Origin: Homalodisca vitripennis
Lineage: Eukaryota > Arthropoda > Insecta > Hemiptera > Cicadellidae
Reading direction: 5' to 3'
NCBI RefSeq assembly: GCF_021130785.1
Contig: NC_060209.1
Span: forward strand, 21,785,501 to 21,849,500
Length of the DNA stretch: 64,000 nucleotides
Part shown: piece by piece, positions 12,085 through 24,280 of the stretch
Layout: every line of letters begins with the position of its first letter
How positions within the stretch are numbered: position 1 is the first letter of the stretch
The notes under the pieces: model-generated
Told to the model about the DNA's origin: nothing
What the model saw: only the letters and a program-made list of their open reading frames with translations
Database searches by the model: none
Translations under genes and position numbers: made by a program

Positions 12085-14475
12085 AACTGTAATATTTCGA
12101 AAGATTTTATCACTATAAGTATCTAATATGTCGAAAGAGTGTATCACTGTAGGTATCTAATATCTCGAATGAATTAATCACTGTAAGTATCTAATATCTC
12201 GAAAGAGTTTACCACTGTAAGTATCTAATATCTCGAAAGAGTTTATCATTGTAAATATCTAATATCTCGAATGGGTTTATCATTGTCAAGAATCTAATTT
12301 TTCAAAAGAGTTTACCACTGTAAGTATCAAATATCTTGAAAGAGTTTACCACTGTAAATATCTAATATCACGAATGGGTTTATCACTGTTAATTATCTAA
12401 TATTTCGAAAGAGCGTATCACTGTAAGTATCTAATATCTCGAATGAGTTTATCACATCACTGTTAAGTATCTAATATTTCAAAAGAGTTTACCACTGTAA
12501 GTACCTAATATCTCGAATGAGTTTATCACATCACTGTTAAGTATCTAATATTTCGAAAGAGTTTACTACTGTAAGTACCTAATATCTCGAATGAGTTTAT
12601 CACATCATGTTAAGTATCTAATATTTCGAAAGGGTTTATCACTGTATATATCTACTATCTCGAATGAATGAATCACTGTAAGTATCTAACATCTCGAAAG
12701 AGTTTACCACTGTAAGTATCTAATATCTGGAATGGGTTTATCACTGTTAAGTATTTAATATCTCGAAAGAGTTTACCACTGTAAGTATCTAATATCTCGA
12801 ATGGGTTTATCACTGTTAAGTATCTAATATTACGAAAGAGTTTACCACTGTAAGTACCTAATATCTCGAACGAGTTTATCACATCACTGTTAAGTATCTA
12901 ATATTTCGAAAGAGTTTACCACTGTAAGTACCTAATATCTCGAATGAGTTTATCACATCACTGTTAAGTATCTAATATTTCGAAAGTGTTTATCACTGTA
13001 GATATCTAATATCTCGAATGAATGAATCACTGTAAGTATCTAATATCTCGAAAGAGTTTACCACTGTAAGTATCTAATATCTGGAATGGGTTTATCACTG
13101 TTAAGTATTTAATATCTCGAAAGAGTTTACCACTGTAAATATCTAATATCTCGAATGGGTTTATCACTGTTAAGTATCTAATATTACGAAAGAGTTTACC
13201 ACTGTAAGTACCTAATATCTCGAATGAGTTTATCACATCACTGTTAAGTATCTAATATTTCGAAAGAGTTTATCACTGTAGATATCTAATATCTCGAATG
13301 AATGAATCACTGTAAGTATCTAATATCTCGAAAGAGTTTACCACTGTAAGTATCTAATATCTGGAATGGGTTTATCACTGTTAAGTATTTAATATCTCGA
13401 AAGAGTTTACCACTGTAAGTATCTAATATCTCGAATGGGTTTATCACTGTTAAGTATTTAATATCTCGAAAGAGTTTACCACTGTAAGTATCTAATATCT
13501 CGAATGGGTTTATCACTGTTAAGTATCTAATATTACGAAAGAGTTTACCACTGTAAGTACCTAATATCTCGAACGAGTTTATCACATCACTGTTAAGTAT
13601 CTAATATTTCGAAAGAGTTTACCACTGTAAGTACCTAATATCTCGAATGAGTTTATCACATCACTGTTAAGTATCTAATATTTCGAAAGAGTTTATCACT
13701 GTAGATATCTAATATCTCGAATGAATGAATCACTGTAAGTATCTAATATCTCGAAAGAGTTTACCACTGTAAGTATCTAATATCTGGAATGGGTTTATCA
13801 CTGTTAAGTATTTAATATCTCGAAAGAGTTTACCACTGTAAGTATCTAATATCTCGAATGGGTTTATCACTGTTAAGTATCTAATATTACGAAAGAGTTT
13901 ACCACTGTAAGTACCTAATATCTCGAATGAGTTTATCACATCACTGTTAAGTATCTAATATTTCGAAAGAGTTTATCACTGTAGATATCTAATATCTCGA
14001 ATGAATGAATCACTGTAAGTATCTAATATCTCGAAAGAGTTTACCACTGTAAGTATCTAATATCTGGAATGGGTTTATCACTGTTAAGTATTTAATATCT
14101 CGAAAGAGTTTACCACTGTAAGTATCTAATATCTCGAATGGGTTTATCACTGTTAAGTATCTAATATTACGAAAGAGTTTACCACTGTAAGTACCTAATA
14201 TCTCGAATGAGTTTATCACATCACTGTTAAGTATCTAATATTTCGAAAGAGTTTATCACTGTAGATATCTAATATCTCGAATGAATGAATCACTGTAAGT
14301 ATCTAATATCTCGAAAGAGTTTACCACTGTAAGTATCTAATATCTGGAATGGGTTTATCACGGTTAAGTATCTAATATCTCTAAAGAGTTGACCACTGTA
14401 AGTATCTAACATCTGCAAAGCGGTTCTCACTGTAAGTATCTATTATCTCGAAAGATTTTGTCGTTGTTAGTATAT
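12085..14475. repeat. 34/35-bp satellite, distal array with 280-bp higher-order repeat
   Basis: Same monomer as at 9950-10445 but organised. A marker variant (GAATGAATGAATCACTG) recurs at about 12661, 13016, 13296, 13719, 13999 and 14279, spacings of 355, 280, 423, 280 and 280 bp. The basic higher-order unit is eight monomers, and the longer intervals contain extra monomers including a CATCACTG variant. Each monomer pair is 69 bp, a multiple of three, so the minus strand shows repeated open frames of 69-92 codons. I treat these as by-products of the repeat length. Confidence 0.92.
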
Positions 14476-16190
14476 AATATCTAGTAAGTCAAATCACCTG
14501 GCACTAATTTAGAAGCAATACAGATTTTTATTTACCAGCTTGATAATTTACTTGAGATGAAATATGCAAATAATGTCTTACGTTCTTGAAATTGGTTCCT
14601 GTCTCTCGTCTTGATGTCGTCTATTTTTTATCCTGGATCAAACAACTGCAATATTGGTGACAGACATTTTAGAATTTGGTGATAGTAAAGAGAAATAGTC
14701 ACCATACTTAGAGTAATAGAGATAATATAAATAATCCGAGTAAGTTTTAAAATAAATAATTATAGGGTTTTTCGATCCTATATCTATTATATTCGATCCT
14801 AGAAATTTATTTCAGGCATTATTCGATTTTAGCACTTTAATTTTAGTTTAATACGTTTCCCATTTGTATTTACCACTTCAACATCCTAGTCTGGGATCTA
14901 AAAATACACTAAGTTAGTTTATTAGGGTGACAACAATCTAAACTGAGGAGTAGAGGTATATTTTGATGCAGGTTTTTGTATTGCAGATATTACATTACAT
15001 TTGTTTAAATATACACTGCTAAATAATTATATAAGGGCAGTAATGATAGTAACATTCAAAATGTGTATGAAGGATGCTGGTGTTTTTATATTTTGTTTTG
15101 TTTGGTTCAATATTCGTTTCATCAAGCAGATTTACCGACAAACCCAATTATAATATCGAACTGTATCCTATCATCTCCTGCCTAGGACTTCCGATAATGG
15201 ACAATGGTTTATTTCATTGATGTCTTTGGAATACATAATATGAACTCGGCATTTTTCTACTATACAAAATTAAACAACGTACTTGTGATGTGATGTTATA
15301 CGATGTATAATATTATCTTTGTTTTGAATAAATAAATTAATTAAATATAAAATAACGATTTTATATATAAATATAATTACATAGCGCTCAGAAGTATTTC
15401 AATTTTTTCACAAGTCCACAAAAACAATACTTTAGAATTTAGCATTTTACTGGGAGCACCATTGGTAAGTGGATTGGCGAGCTATAAGCAATTGAAAACG
15501 GGGTAGTTATTACACAATAACAAAGATATGTTTACTTTGTTGCCATTATTGCCAAACAATAAGAGAACAGAAACAAAGTGATAGATACAGGAGTGTTTTG
15601 GTATATTGACTGCCAACTTTGAAGATAAACAATCCAGTTAACTTGTGTTTCTGTAGATGTATTTTGTATTGGTTTGTAGCAGAAACATGTTTCAATACCA
15701 ATATATAGTTTTTATTTAGTTTTCAGGCAGACTCGAAGTTTTTAATTTTCAAATACTTATATCAATTCTTAAAACATTTAAAAATAACTCTTTGTTGAAA
15801 ATTTTAAAACTTATTTTATTTTTAATCTATTTTGAGTATTTAAGTTTAAAATTATATTGGGTCATGTTGACTATTTAAAAACTGCCGTAACCATACAAGG
15901 ATCGTTAGGGAAATAAGTTGCCAAGGCTTCTGATCAAAGAGCGAGTGTGGCGCGATATGATGATAATTAAGGAAGTAACCTACCAAGACTTCTGATCAGC
16001 GAGCTTACTGTTTTTTGAGCACCTCTTGGCTCGTACTCTTGAAGCTGGAAGCTTACGTACACTGGAAACTAAAACAAAGTTGTAGGAAAAGTGTAAGAAC
16101 AGAGAAATTGTAAACAATTTGTAAGAGATAGCATTCAGTAGCTCAAGGCATTGGTTCAGATATGGACTAAAATGCATGTAGAGATCTACT
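14476..16190. other. Block F second copy and duplicated unique DNA
   Basis: 14476-14860 is the second copy of block F. The rest pairs with 56720-57750 in duplication copy 2. No gene or RNA is recognised. An inverted copy of the 63-bp repeat lies near 15910-16000. Confidence 0.5.
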
Positions 16191-16194
16191 AAGT

Positions 16195-16505
16195 CTTTCA
16201 GTGGGTAGGTAAGCCTTGGCAACTTGGTCAAGGAAGTAAGTTTATATTACATCGCTCCATACCCCATTCGGTGATCAAGAGCCTTTGCAACTGACTTCCC
16301 TAACTATCATCATATCGCGCCACGCCCCATTCGCTGTCCACAATCCTTGGCAACTTACTTCCTAACTATCATCATATCGCGCCACACCCCATTCGCTGTC
16401 CACAAGCCTTGGCAACTTACTTTCATAACTATCATCATATCGCGCTACTCCACGTTCGCTGTCCACAAGCCTTGGCAACTCACTTCCCTAACTATCATGT
16501 TATCA
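16195..16505. repeat. 63-bp tandem repeat (about four units, with inverted relatives upstream)
   Basis: Units read CTATCATCATATCGCGCCAC, then CATTCGCTGTCCACAAGCC and TTGGCAACTTACTTCC. About four direct units lie at 16245-16505. Inverted fragments of the same unit lie at about 15910-16000 and 16195-16225. In copy 2 (57750-57850) only about one and a half units remain. Confidence 0.75.
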
Positions 16506-17229
16506 GGTATATAAATGCTCCTGGCATCTGAAAGATATACTATTGTTTTGCGCTATTAACATTTAAAATATTAAATTAATATTTATCTCTAAATGTATAT
16601 AACATACTAGAGCCGGTCCCTATATATACCTTCAATGGACGTAAAACATGTACCTTTGGTAAAATATTCTGTCCAAACAAGACAGAATAGCTGTTATTTA
16701 TGTTACTATGATTTTTTACGTTCACACATCTTGATTAGGGTCAGCAGTAAATTCATTCCAGCTGCAAAGAAGGCGTTACATTTTCATTAAGCTAAAGCAA
16801 CCCTTTTCACTTATATAAACATTTCTTAGCATATTATATAATAGTCTTTGTAATAACCATTTAACTATTCTATTTGACGTATATATCCTGTATTGTTAAG
16901 ATCCATTATTTAGGAATATCATTGATGTTTGTAAAAGAAGATTTTTCAATAAATAACGAATTGTACTGCTTTTAGAACATTTAAAATAAAAGCCATAACA
17001 TTTATTGCTTCATATAAATAACGAATCGTAATAGTCAGGGTTAATGTGTTAATGATTTTTTTTCGTAATGCATGTTTTAAGTATATGCATTTCGTTTTTA
17101 AATGCCTTAGAAATTCATATAATATAAATGATAGTGAGTTACAAATGATTAGCAGAAAGCCTTTATAGAAAAGTATGTATAGGTTTGTAAGTGTAATAAT
17201 ATTGTTACATATGTCCCAGACCAAGAATC
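16506..17229. other. Duplicated non-coding DNA
   Basis: Pairs with 57850-58620. The open frame on the minus strand at 16946-17302 is broken in the other copy and carries no recognisable motif. No gene is seen. Confidence 0.45.
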
Positions 17230-17840
17230 GTTCAACGTAAGAGTCATAAAGTATTCTCACCTTAAGAGCGAGGTGTCCCAAAATATCCGTACTGTTAATC
17301 ATCGACTTTCCGAGATCTATTTATCTCCTTATCAACTTGCGATTTAGATGTACAAAAATATTCCTTAATGTTACACTTAAAGATTTGGAAAGCTTTTATC
17401 TCCTTATGCACGTGAGATTGAGATGTACTTAAATATTCCATACTGATAATCATATACACGCAGAGAGCTCCTTATCTCTATATCAGTTTGAAAACGAGAT
17501 GCCCTCAAACATCCTTATTGTGATAATGAACATTCCGAGTGCTCCTTACCTCCTTATAAACTTGAGATTGAGATGTCCTCAAAGATATCTTACTTTAATG
17601 ATGGACACTCCAAGAGCTCCTTATATCTATATCAATTTCAAAAGAGAGATGACCTCAAACATCCTTACTGTGATAATGAACATTCCGAGTGCTCCTTACC
17701 TCCTTATAAACTTGAGATTGAGATGTCCTCAAAGATATCTTACTTTAATGATGGACACTACAAGAGCTCCTTATCTCATTATACACTGGAGATCGAGATG
17801 TGCTCCAACATTCTTTACGAGCAATCTTGAAAATTCGAAT
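17230..17840. repeat. ~75-bp tandem repeat array
   Basis: About eight units of roughly 75 bp, recognisable by GAGATGTCCTCAAA, CATTCCGAGTGCTCC and CTTATAAACTTGAGATTGAG blocks. Pairs of units alternate, giving a ~149-bp dimer at 17497-17790. Open frames here are translations of the repeat. Copy 2 has a shorter version at 58625-59060. Confidence 0.8.
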
Positions 17841-19224
17841 GGATTATAAAATTTGTAACCTAGTTGTTCTCCTTAAATAAAATCCGAAATCTTTGAAAGT
17901 GAGCATTTTCAAATATTCTTACTTTGTTAGAGCGATAAAACAGTGAAAGATATTCTGCTGTCAATTACAGACATTCGGAGAAATTTTCATCTCTTTAACC
18001 CTCCTATTCTTCTATGCCAAAACAACTAGGGGTATTAAGGTTTATTAACATAGAATTCCTTACACAGATTTGCACAGATGGTTTCGATGTATAAAGGCAC
18101 CTATGTAACATATACATTACGTTGAATAATTCTATATAGTCTATATACTAGTAATACTCGAACTAATTTACTGCCTTATAAATGCTCTTTCGTGGAGCGA
18201 TAAAATAACTTAATTTATTTATTGACAGGCCAATAAGTATTCCTTTTCTATAAGGTTTATTTTTTACCGGAAGGAACGTCTATTATAAACAGTAAGGATA
18301 TTTGGATATAAGGTTTATCTTTTACCTAATTTTTGAAATTAATATACATATATATTCTTATGCTTCTTTCTAACGAGTATCTACGGCGTTAAGTACAATT
18401 AAATAACTAAAAATATTTGTAGCATATGTATGTAGCATTTTATATTACAATCTTTATTCCGTGGTTAAGCAGTAAATTTAGAATTTAATCCAACTCTACC
18501 TGTGACATTGTACGAGTTTCAAAGGAAACATTTTTTCTGAATATTTTTAGATAATTTATTTTTTGTTTAAATCATTTGTCATGCTTGACCAAAAGCACTT
18601 AGTAAGAACTAACAATCGATATGAGTGTGTGTGTTATTGGGGGTTAGGGGCCCCTGTGGATGGCGGCCTGTGGATGTAACGGGTGGTGCTGGTTGTTGCG
18701 GTCATGTGGTCGAAGGGTTTGTTAGAGTGATTGAATATCTTCCTCATTTCGATTTGTTTTGTATCTATTACAACATATGTATTTCACAGATTTACTGATT
18801 TTTCATGGACAACTCTGAATTAAGCAGTCTTCAAATTGCAAATTTATGCTGAAATATTAAATTTTAGTAATTTATTCCATAATGTTCTCGAGATATTGAG
18901 CGAAGGACGTTTCCCGACCGCTCTGATTTAGTGTCTTCGCTGAAGCACAGACAACAATGAGAACAATACAAAAGAAATTTGGAATTCAAAGGAAGTTGTA
19001 TGTATCTTAGATCCATGTGTTATTAATATTTGATGGATCAACTTATGGCTTTTAATAATATTGAAATTATAAAAGCAATTATGCTTACTGGTGTATGTAT
19101 AAATATAAATTCTGAAAGTGTTGTATTACTTCATAAATTTGTGTTTGTGCAAAGTTTTATACATTTTAACGTTAACGCTAAACTATGCAATATTTATCTT
19201 CATAAATTATACACAATTCAATGA
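17841..19224. other. Duplicated non-coding DNA with a GC-rich insert
   Basis: Mostly paired with 59060-60385. The stretch 18614-18740 is unusually G-rich for this window (GGGGGTTAGGGGCCCC, GTGGATGGCGG) and is absent from copy 2, where a long (GT)n tract lies nearby. No gene is recognised. Confidence 0.45.
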
Positions 19225-20480
19225 TTGATTCCAGTAGAATATATAAATAACATGAATAGTTTAAAACATTAAAAAGTAGTGAGAAATTTAAAATATTAAA
19301 ATTTAGTTTGGTAGTTTTTAAATATTGAACACTACTACAATATGAAGTATTAAACTTTGTTCAACGTAGGCCACCGTTGCTAAACCTTGTTCCCTCAGCT
19401 CATTTATTCTCTTTGCCGTTTCATTTGTAAGGAAATTATATTTGACGACAGGGTCTTCAGTACTTCAGGGCAGGAAGTCTCTAGCGGCCTAAATGTAATC
19501 AGTAGCCAAGAGAACCAAACTCTCCTTGGGACCGTATTACTCGTCAAAAATCGACCTAACCTTTCTTCCCGTGGAGTTTGGATCTGACAGACTTTGATTT
19601 AGCTACGAATTATTAATGATTGTAAGTTAATTTTTATTCTTTTTCTATCTTAATTCAAACTTTTATAAGCGAGACGAATCAAAGTAATATACATGAAAAT
19701 GAAGATTTAACACTTCGACTTAAGTAAGAATTATGTCTCAACCTCTCAATTTAAAAATGATTTAACACTTCCCGGGAGCTTTAGTGGGAAAAGGGGTCTT
19801 AGGAAGTCAATTAATCCCACCAAGGTAAACCCTCAATATAAAAATGCGTATAATCTACGTTTTTTCGTGAATACGTGTGAGTGCGAAAAATGTAAAACCT
19901 TAACCTGTAAATGGTTTAACAATTCTTGCTCCCTTTTGATAATATTCAGTGTATGTCGAGAGAGCCTGGAACAACTTCAAGATATGATATTTGACACAAT
20001 ACAAGCAAAAACGTTCATATGAAAATATGTCCTATCTTTATTGTGTGTCTGTCCGTGTGTGTGTTTTTATTGAACAATTCATATCGCAGAACTTAGCTGA
20101 CGCCTGCTATGCTAATAAAAGGGATTATACAAACATATAAATGCCTATTATCAATTTCAACTTCAAGATGGTGGCATTTAAAATAACTTTACCCTTAAAA
20201 TATTTTAATCCTACGTAAATATTACTGGAACTATTTGTTGTTAATGTAATTAAAGAACTAACCATACAAACTTTGTTTAGATCGGTTGAGAAATAAAATA
20301 ACTATATACATTTTAGTCGGCCAGTGTTTGTGCTAACGCTTGCGAAACATCCTGTATATTAACATCTCTGAGAATAAATTAAATAGATTTGAAATTACCC
20401 CTTCTTCCCCTCCCCTTAAGACTACGGAACTATATTAAATAGGATGACCAATTGAGTAATACGTTACATTAAAATGTCTT
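19225..20480. repeat. Block E, second of three copies
   Basis: Second copy of the 1.2-kb block described at 10831. It sits in the same relative position as the only copy in duplication copy 2 (60385), so this is probably the ancestral location. It contains the conserved open frame at 19387-19587. Confidence 0.7.
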
Positions 20481-23298
20481 CTTCAGAAGTAACCAACCAC
20501 TCCAAGAAAACCGATTTTCAATTACTCCTCTACTCACAATCTGTATCGTTTTCATGAATAAAAAATTAAATTTTAACTTAACTTTATGATTGATGGAATC
20601 CAGCTAGACATCTATAACTTACACAGTTCGTCATCTTTTGTCCTGACTTTTAAAACGCCGGTAAATATCACAGGATAAAGATATTGTTGACAACCCTTTA
20701 CTTACCTCTACAAATTCCTCTTTTACAAATATTATTGCAGTAATATTTATTTGTATATCATGCAATTCTGTGTTTTCCCAATAACCAATCAATGTATAGT
20801 GTAGAACGTTTGGAAGTTGTTTTGAAAACTTAATTTAAATACTTGGGATACATATAATTTTGCATATAACAACTTACATTTAAATTGATTTTTCTACCGT
20901 TTGATACAAAACTTTCTACTTTCAAAACTTCGCTTTAGTTAAAAACTCAAATAATAGTGATAAATCTAGTGATAAGAACATACAAACTAGTACCAACATT
21001 GTTATAATGAAAGTCTAAACCTATCGAGTGATAATGGGGGGTCTTATAGTGAGGCATCGCGGAGGGTGGGTAGGGGGTGTAATACCCGGAAGTAAGCTGA
21101 TCGACCACCGGAAATGTACCCTACTCTATCTGGATTTTGGTCGGAAATGTGGTCAACAGATATAGGCTTTTTCATTGTCAATTATTTTCATTCATTTTAC
21201 CCTCCATAAGCTAAAATAATTTTCTGGTAGGGTACAATACAGGAAATTAAATAGCCAAGGTTGCAAACCAGTTTTTAAGAAACATTACGTCAGGGTTTCT
21301 ATGCTTGATCGTTTCGGAATTGTAAGTATAATGTTTATATTTAAAAATATAAAGTTCCTTTCATGACTTACTATGTAGGTTTATTTTAATATATATACAT
21401 ATATATTGAAAAGTTCCTACCAATTATAAGCTTTGTAACTAATAGTACCATGCAATGCGACCACTGATATCCTAACAATATTATTATGTGGAAGTGCCTC
21501 TGTTTGTTTGTTTTGTCAACTACTCAACCAATTGTACTGAAATTTTACATGGAAATTCTTGCGATTCTTGCAATAAATATAGGACTATTCTTATTCCCAA
21601 AATCATTTCGGGCTACGCCCCACTTGTCTTTAAAGTAACTAGCTCGTATCTTCGTCTATAAAGTTATGTGATATTAATCTAATGAGCCTGTAAATGTAAT
21701 TTAAATTTGTTTCCGTTTTTGGTAAGAAAATTTTCTAAAAGTAATCATAATGTTTAATGCCGATTTAGATTTCATCGATTATGTCAGTACTAATTTACCT
21801 TAGAAAATGTCCTAAAACATAACAAAGTCGGTATTTGCATCCGAGGACTCCTTTTGAAGCTCTGCATAGACTAAAATATTTTTAAAATTTTGCCATAAAT
21901 TTAAACTGTTATGAAACCTGTCTAATTTGTCTTTTGACCAAAATAGGCTTATATTTTCATAATCGGAAGAGGGGCAAAATCTGGTTTGGAATAAAAATAC
22001 TAAGACCGTAGTAAATTAAAATGACCATAAATATACACTTTGTAACACAGTTACTTGATCTTGGGAAGAAGCCAAACTCAAAATTGGCGTCGAAAACATA
22101 ATTCACCCGAACCAGAAGTGCTAACACAGCTGAAAAATCTGCGAAATTGCGTGCAAAACCGCAGGTAACTGCTAGTCAACTAAGTAAATTTTCAAACCTT
22201 TTAAGATTGAACTGTAGGAGAGAAAATCCCAGAAGGTATAAATTTATGCTTCAATTTCTATGTTATCTAGTTTATTAATATGACGGAATCATAATAGAGG
22301 TAAATAAATAGATACGATATATGTGATTCTGAGATCTGAACACCTGGCAAGATATGTAAGTAGGTGGATAAGGTGTTAACATTGTTCCGATGTAATGGTG
22401 CACTGTAAAGTTGTTAATGCATGAGAGGTTTGCCAGTACAAGGCTAAAACATAACCATCTCACAAATGGTTTAGAATGGAATCTATCACACGCATTGTGC
22501 CAGGAACGGACGGATTTAGTTCCGCCTAGCGGGGAAACACAATACTAATTTAGGTCATGCGTTGCTGGTATAGGACTAAGCTGCATTCTGTTCTCTATTA
22601 GGCAGAATATCGTCTTCCACATATAGCAGTTTAATTGTCTATTCATAATTTACAATTTACAGTTTTCAGCATTTATTTATAAGCACTTTAGTATGAATAA
22701 AGATTAATCTAACAAAGATAAACGAAAATCATTACATATAATGATTCCCGTTTTAGAGTCATTAGACGTCGGCGCAAGCAATTAAGTGGTACTAAGAAAA
22801 AGTGGAGCTATTGTTTGATGAGAGGCTATCAACGTTTTAGAGTTTAATTTATTTCCATCGTCTCAACTGTTACAACGGCCTAAAAATTGAGATATTATAC
22901 TAATGATAATGTTTTGACTGTCATAAATTTTCAATTATGAAAGATGGTAACTTAACTGTGTAAGATTGATTGCGATAGATATAAGCAAATGGAATGCATC
23001 TAAGACAGTTATTATATCTTGTAAGCCTTAATATGATTGTAATTTATATCCAAATAATAATTAAAACCAAAATATTTTATTAAAGTACATTAATATTTTT
23101 ATAGTTGTTTAGAAATTGTCTGAGATAGTCTAACCGTAAGATCTAATTATATACGTCCATAATTAATCAGATAAGTTGCTAATCAGCATTTTAGAGTTTA
23201 ATTTATTCTATTATCTTTATTAATACTAAGTATTTAAAAAAATGTTTGTGGTATTTGTACCAACGGTATTGTTATATAGTGTGGAAAACTTTAAAAAA
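20481..23298. other. Duplicated non-coding DNA up to the virus-like element
   Basis: 20481 to about 22800 pairs with 61640-64000. Near 21490-21660 is a TTTGTTTGTTTTGTCAACT..ACTGAAATTTTACATGG segment typical of dispersed repeats. From 22800 to 23298 there is no counterpart within the window. No gene is recognised. Confidence 0.45.
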
Positions 23299-23501
23299 AG
23301 TAGATATGAATATGGCGGTCCTAGGACACTTTTGGGACAGTCAGAAAATCAATGTAAAATACTGTCCATTGAACCATAAACAAATCTGAGAAATCAAACA
23401 GGAAATCACGAATGTTAAATAACCGAATCTATATCTGTTTTACTGTTCATTGTAGGCTTCTAATTTCTTAAGCTGTTTTAATGAAAAAATCCAGAAATCT
23501 T
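23299..23501. repeat. Left terminal inverted repeat
   Basis: Begins AGTAGATATGAATATGG and continues to CCAGAAATCTT. It matches the reverse complement of 38398-38597 almost perfectly, the main difference being a 3-bp indel near 23315. The terminal dinucleotide AG...CT fits Polinton ends. The flank to the left is an A-run. Confidence 0.95.
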
Positions 23502-23511
23502 AATGAAAAAT

Positions 23512-24018
23512 CTATAAACGGAAAAAATGAAATTTGCTAATAATCACTCGAGAAGTCGGGGAGAATGTGAGTAAAACCGCATTCTTTTCACGAGGTTCTT
23601 CATTTACTTTCTCCAAATGTACTATAAAATCATCAAAGATTTCAGGTTTAAAATCGTAGTCAAATTCAATGTCCAAATAGTGAAAGATTATAGGTAAAAT
23701 CTTCTCATAATAAACGCGTGTATTTAAACCTACAAACCTAATGTATTCTTTGAAAAGGAAAATAATTTTTTCAACGGTTCCAAGAGATAAGTAAAAATTT
23801 TTATTCTGTTTTCTAAATTCTGTAACAAATTTTGTTTGTTTTTTACCTCCATATTGCAATTTTGTAAGCAGATTATTCAAATGTGTTAGTTTATTTCGAA
23901 ATTTCTTAGGTTTAGGTCTTTCGTACAAAATTAAATTACAATCTCTACAAACTAATCTTTTATCAACAATTTCTCCTCTATTATAACACTTGTAACAGTT
24001 GGCATTATACTCTTCCAT
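23512..24018 (-). CDS. Zinc-binding late transcription factor candidate (VLTF3-like)
   Basis: This 168-aa protein has an N-terminal four-cysteine ribbon (C8, C11, C24, C27), followed by a helical region. The later segment GLNTRVYYEKILPIIFHYLD resembles the conserved core of poxvirus/NCLDV VLTF3-like proteins, where a zinc ribbon precedes a region with a conserved K/VYYE motif and an I..L pattern. Such factors direct viral late promoters, and homologues are known in polinton-like viruses. The assignment rests on pattern only. The gene is intact and is the leftmost in the element, ending about 10 bp from the TIR. It shares a 19-bp divergent spacer with the gene at 24038. Its ATG is part of GTTTAAATGG, the element-wide start motif. 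A generic zinc-ribbon protein is the main alternative. Confidence 0.5.
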   Translation of the reverse strand: MEEYNANCYKCYNRGEIVDKRLVCRDCNLILYERPKPKKFRNKLTHLNNLLTKLQYGGKKQTKFVTEFRKQNKNFYLSLGTVEKIIFLFKEYIRFVGLNTRVYYEKILPIIFHYLDIEFDYDFKPEIFDDFIVHLEKVNEEPREKNAVLLTFSPTSRVIISKFHFFRL

Positions 24019-24037
24019 TTAAACAAAAAAAGAATAA
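24019..24037. promoter_or_regulatory. 19-bp bidirectional late-type promoter
   Basis: Only 19 bp separate two divergent start codons. Leftward it gives GTTTAAATGG, and rightward GAATAAATGG. Both have the TAAATG core seen across the element, leaving no room for separate conventional promoters. Confidence 0.6.
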
Positions 24038-24280
24038 ATGGAGATTATGGAACTAAGTCTACCGAGATATAAATTTTTCAGCACAAATGTTTATGTTTAT
24101 ATTTCAACTACCGAGATAAAAAGAAATGATTTTATTTTATTATTTAACTATTTAGGATATTTTGTCTATGATTACAAAGATTATTCCGGAAGAAATCGTG
24201 ATTTTTCATCAGCGAAAGAGTATATTTTTAAAGTTTTAGAAGGAATGAAAGAGAACAATATGAACATCATTAACTACTGA
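24038..24280 (+). CDS. Small protein of unknown function (80 aa)
   Basis: I do not recognise this protein. It is rich in aromatic residues (several Y/F, including YLGYFVYDYKDY) and lysine, with no cysteines or obvious membrane segment. It is supported as real by its start motif GAATAAATGG, its intact frame in a gene-dense element, and its tight packing: its stop overlaps the stop of the convergent capsid gene by 7 bp. It is the only rightward gene in the left half of the element. Confidence 0.6.
   Translation: MEIMELSLPRYKFFSTNVYVYISTTEIKRNDFILLFNYLGYFVYDYKDYSGRNRDFSSAKEYIFKVLEGMKENNMNIINY

Larger units (their letters stand above)
2826..22800. repeat. Segmental duplication, copy 1
   Basis: From about 2826 onward the sequence matches, in the same order and orientation, the stretch starting at about 48908. 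Landmarks pair up: RT relic 6846/52647, satellite start 9950/55742, 63-bp repeat 16245/57770, 75-bp repeat 17230/58625, and the block at 19387/60547. Copy 1 is about 5 kb longer, mainly through satellite expansion and a nested duplication. The match is still running at the window end, so the right edge is unknown. Confidence 0.85.

Noticed and set aside
12673..14219. Five nearly identical minus-strand frames of 69-92 codons
   Set aside because: The satellite dimer is 69 bp, a multiple of three, so open frames arise from the repeat itself; there is no start context or known motif.
17499..17849. 116-codon frame with internal repeats
   Set aside because: It is a translation of the 75-bp tandem repeat, and a second frame is equally open.
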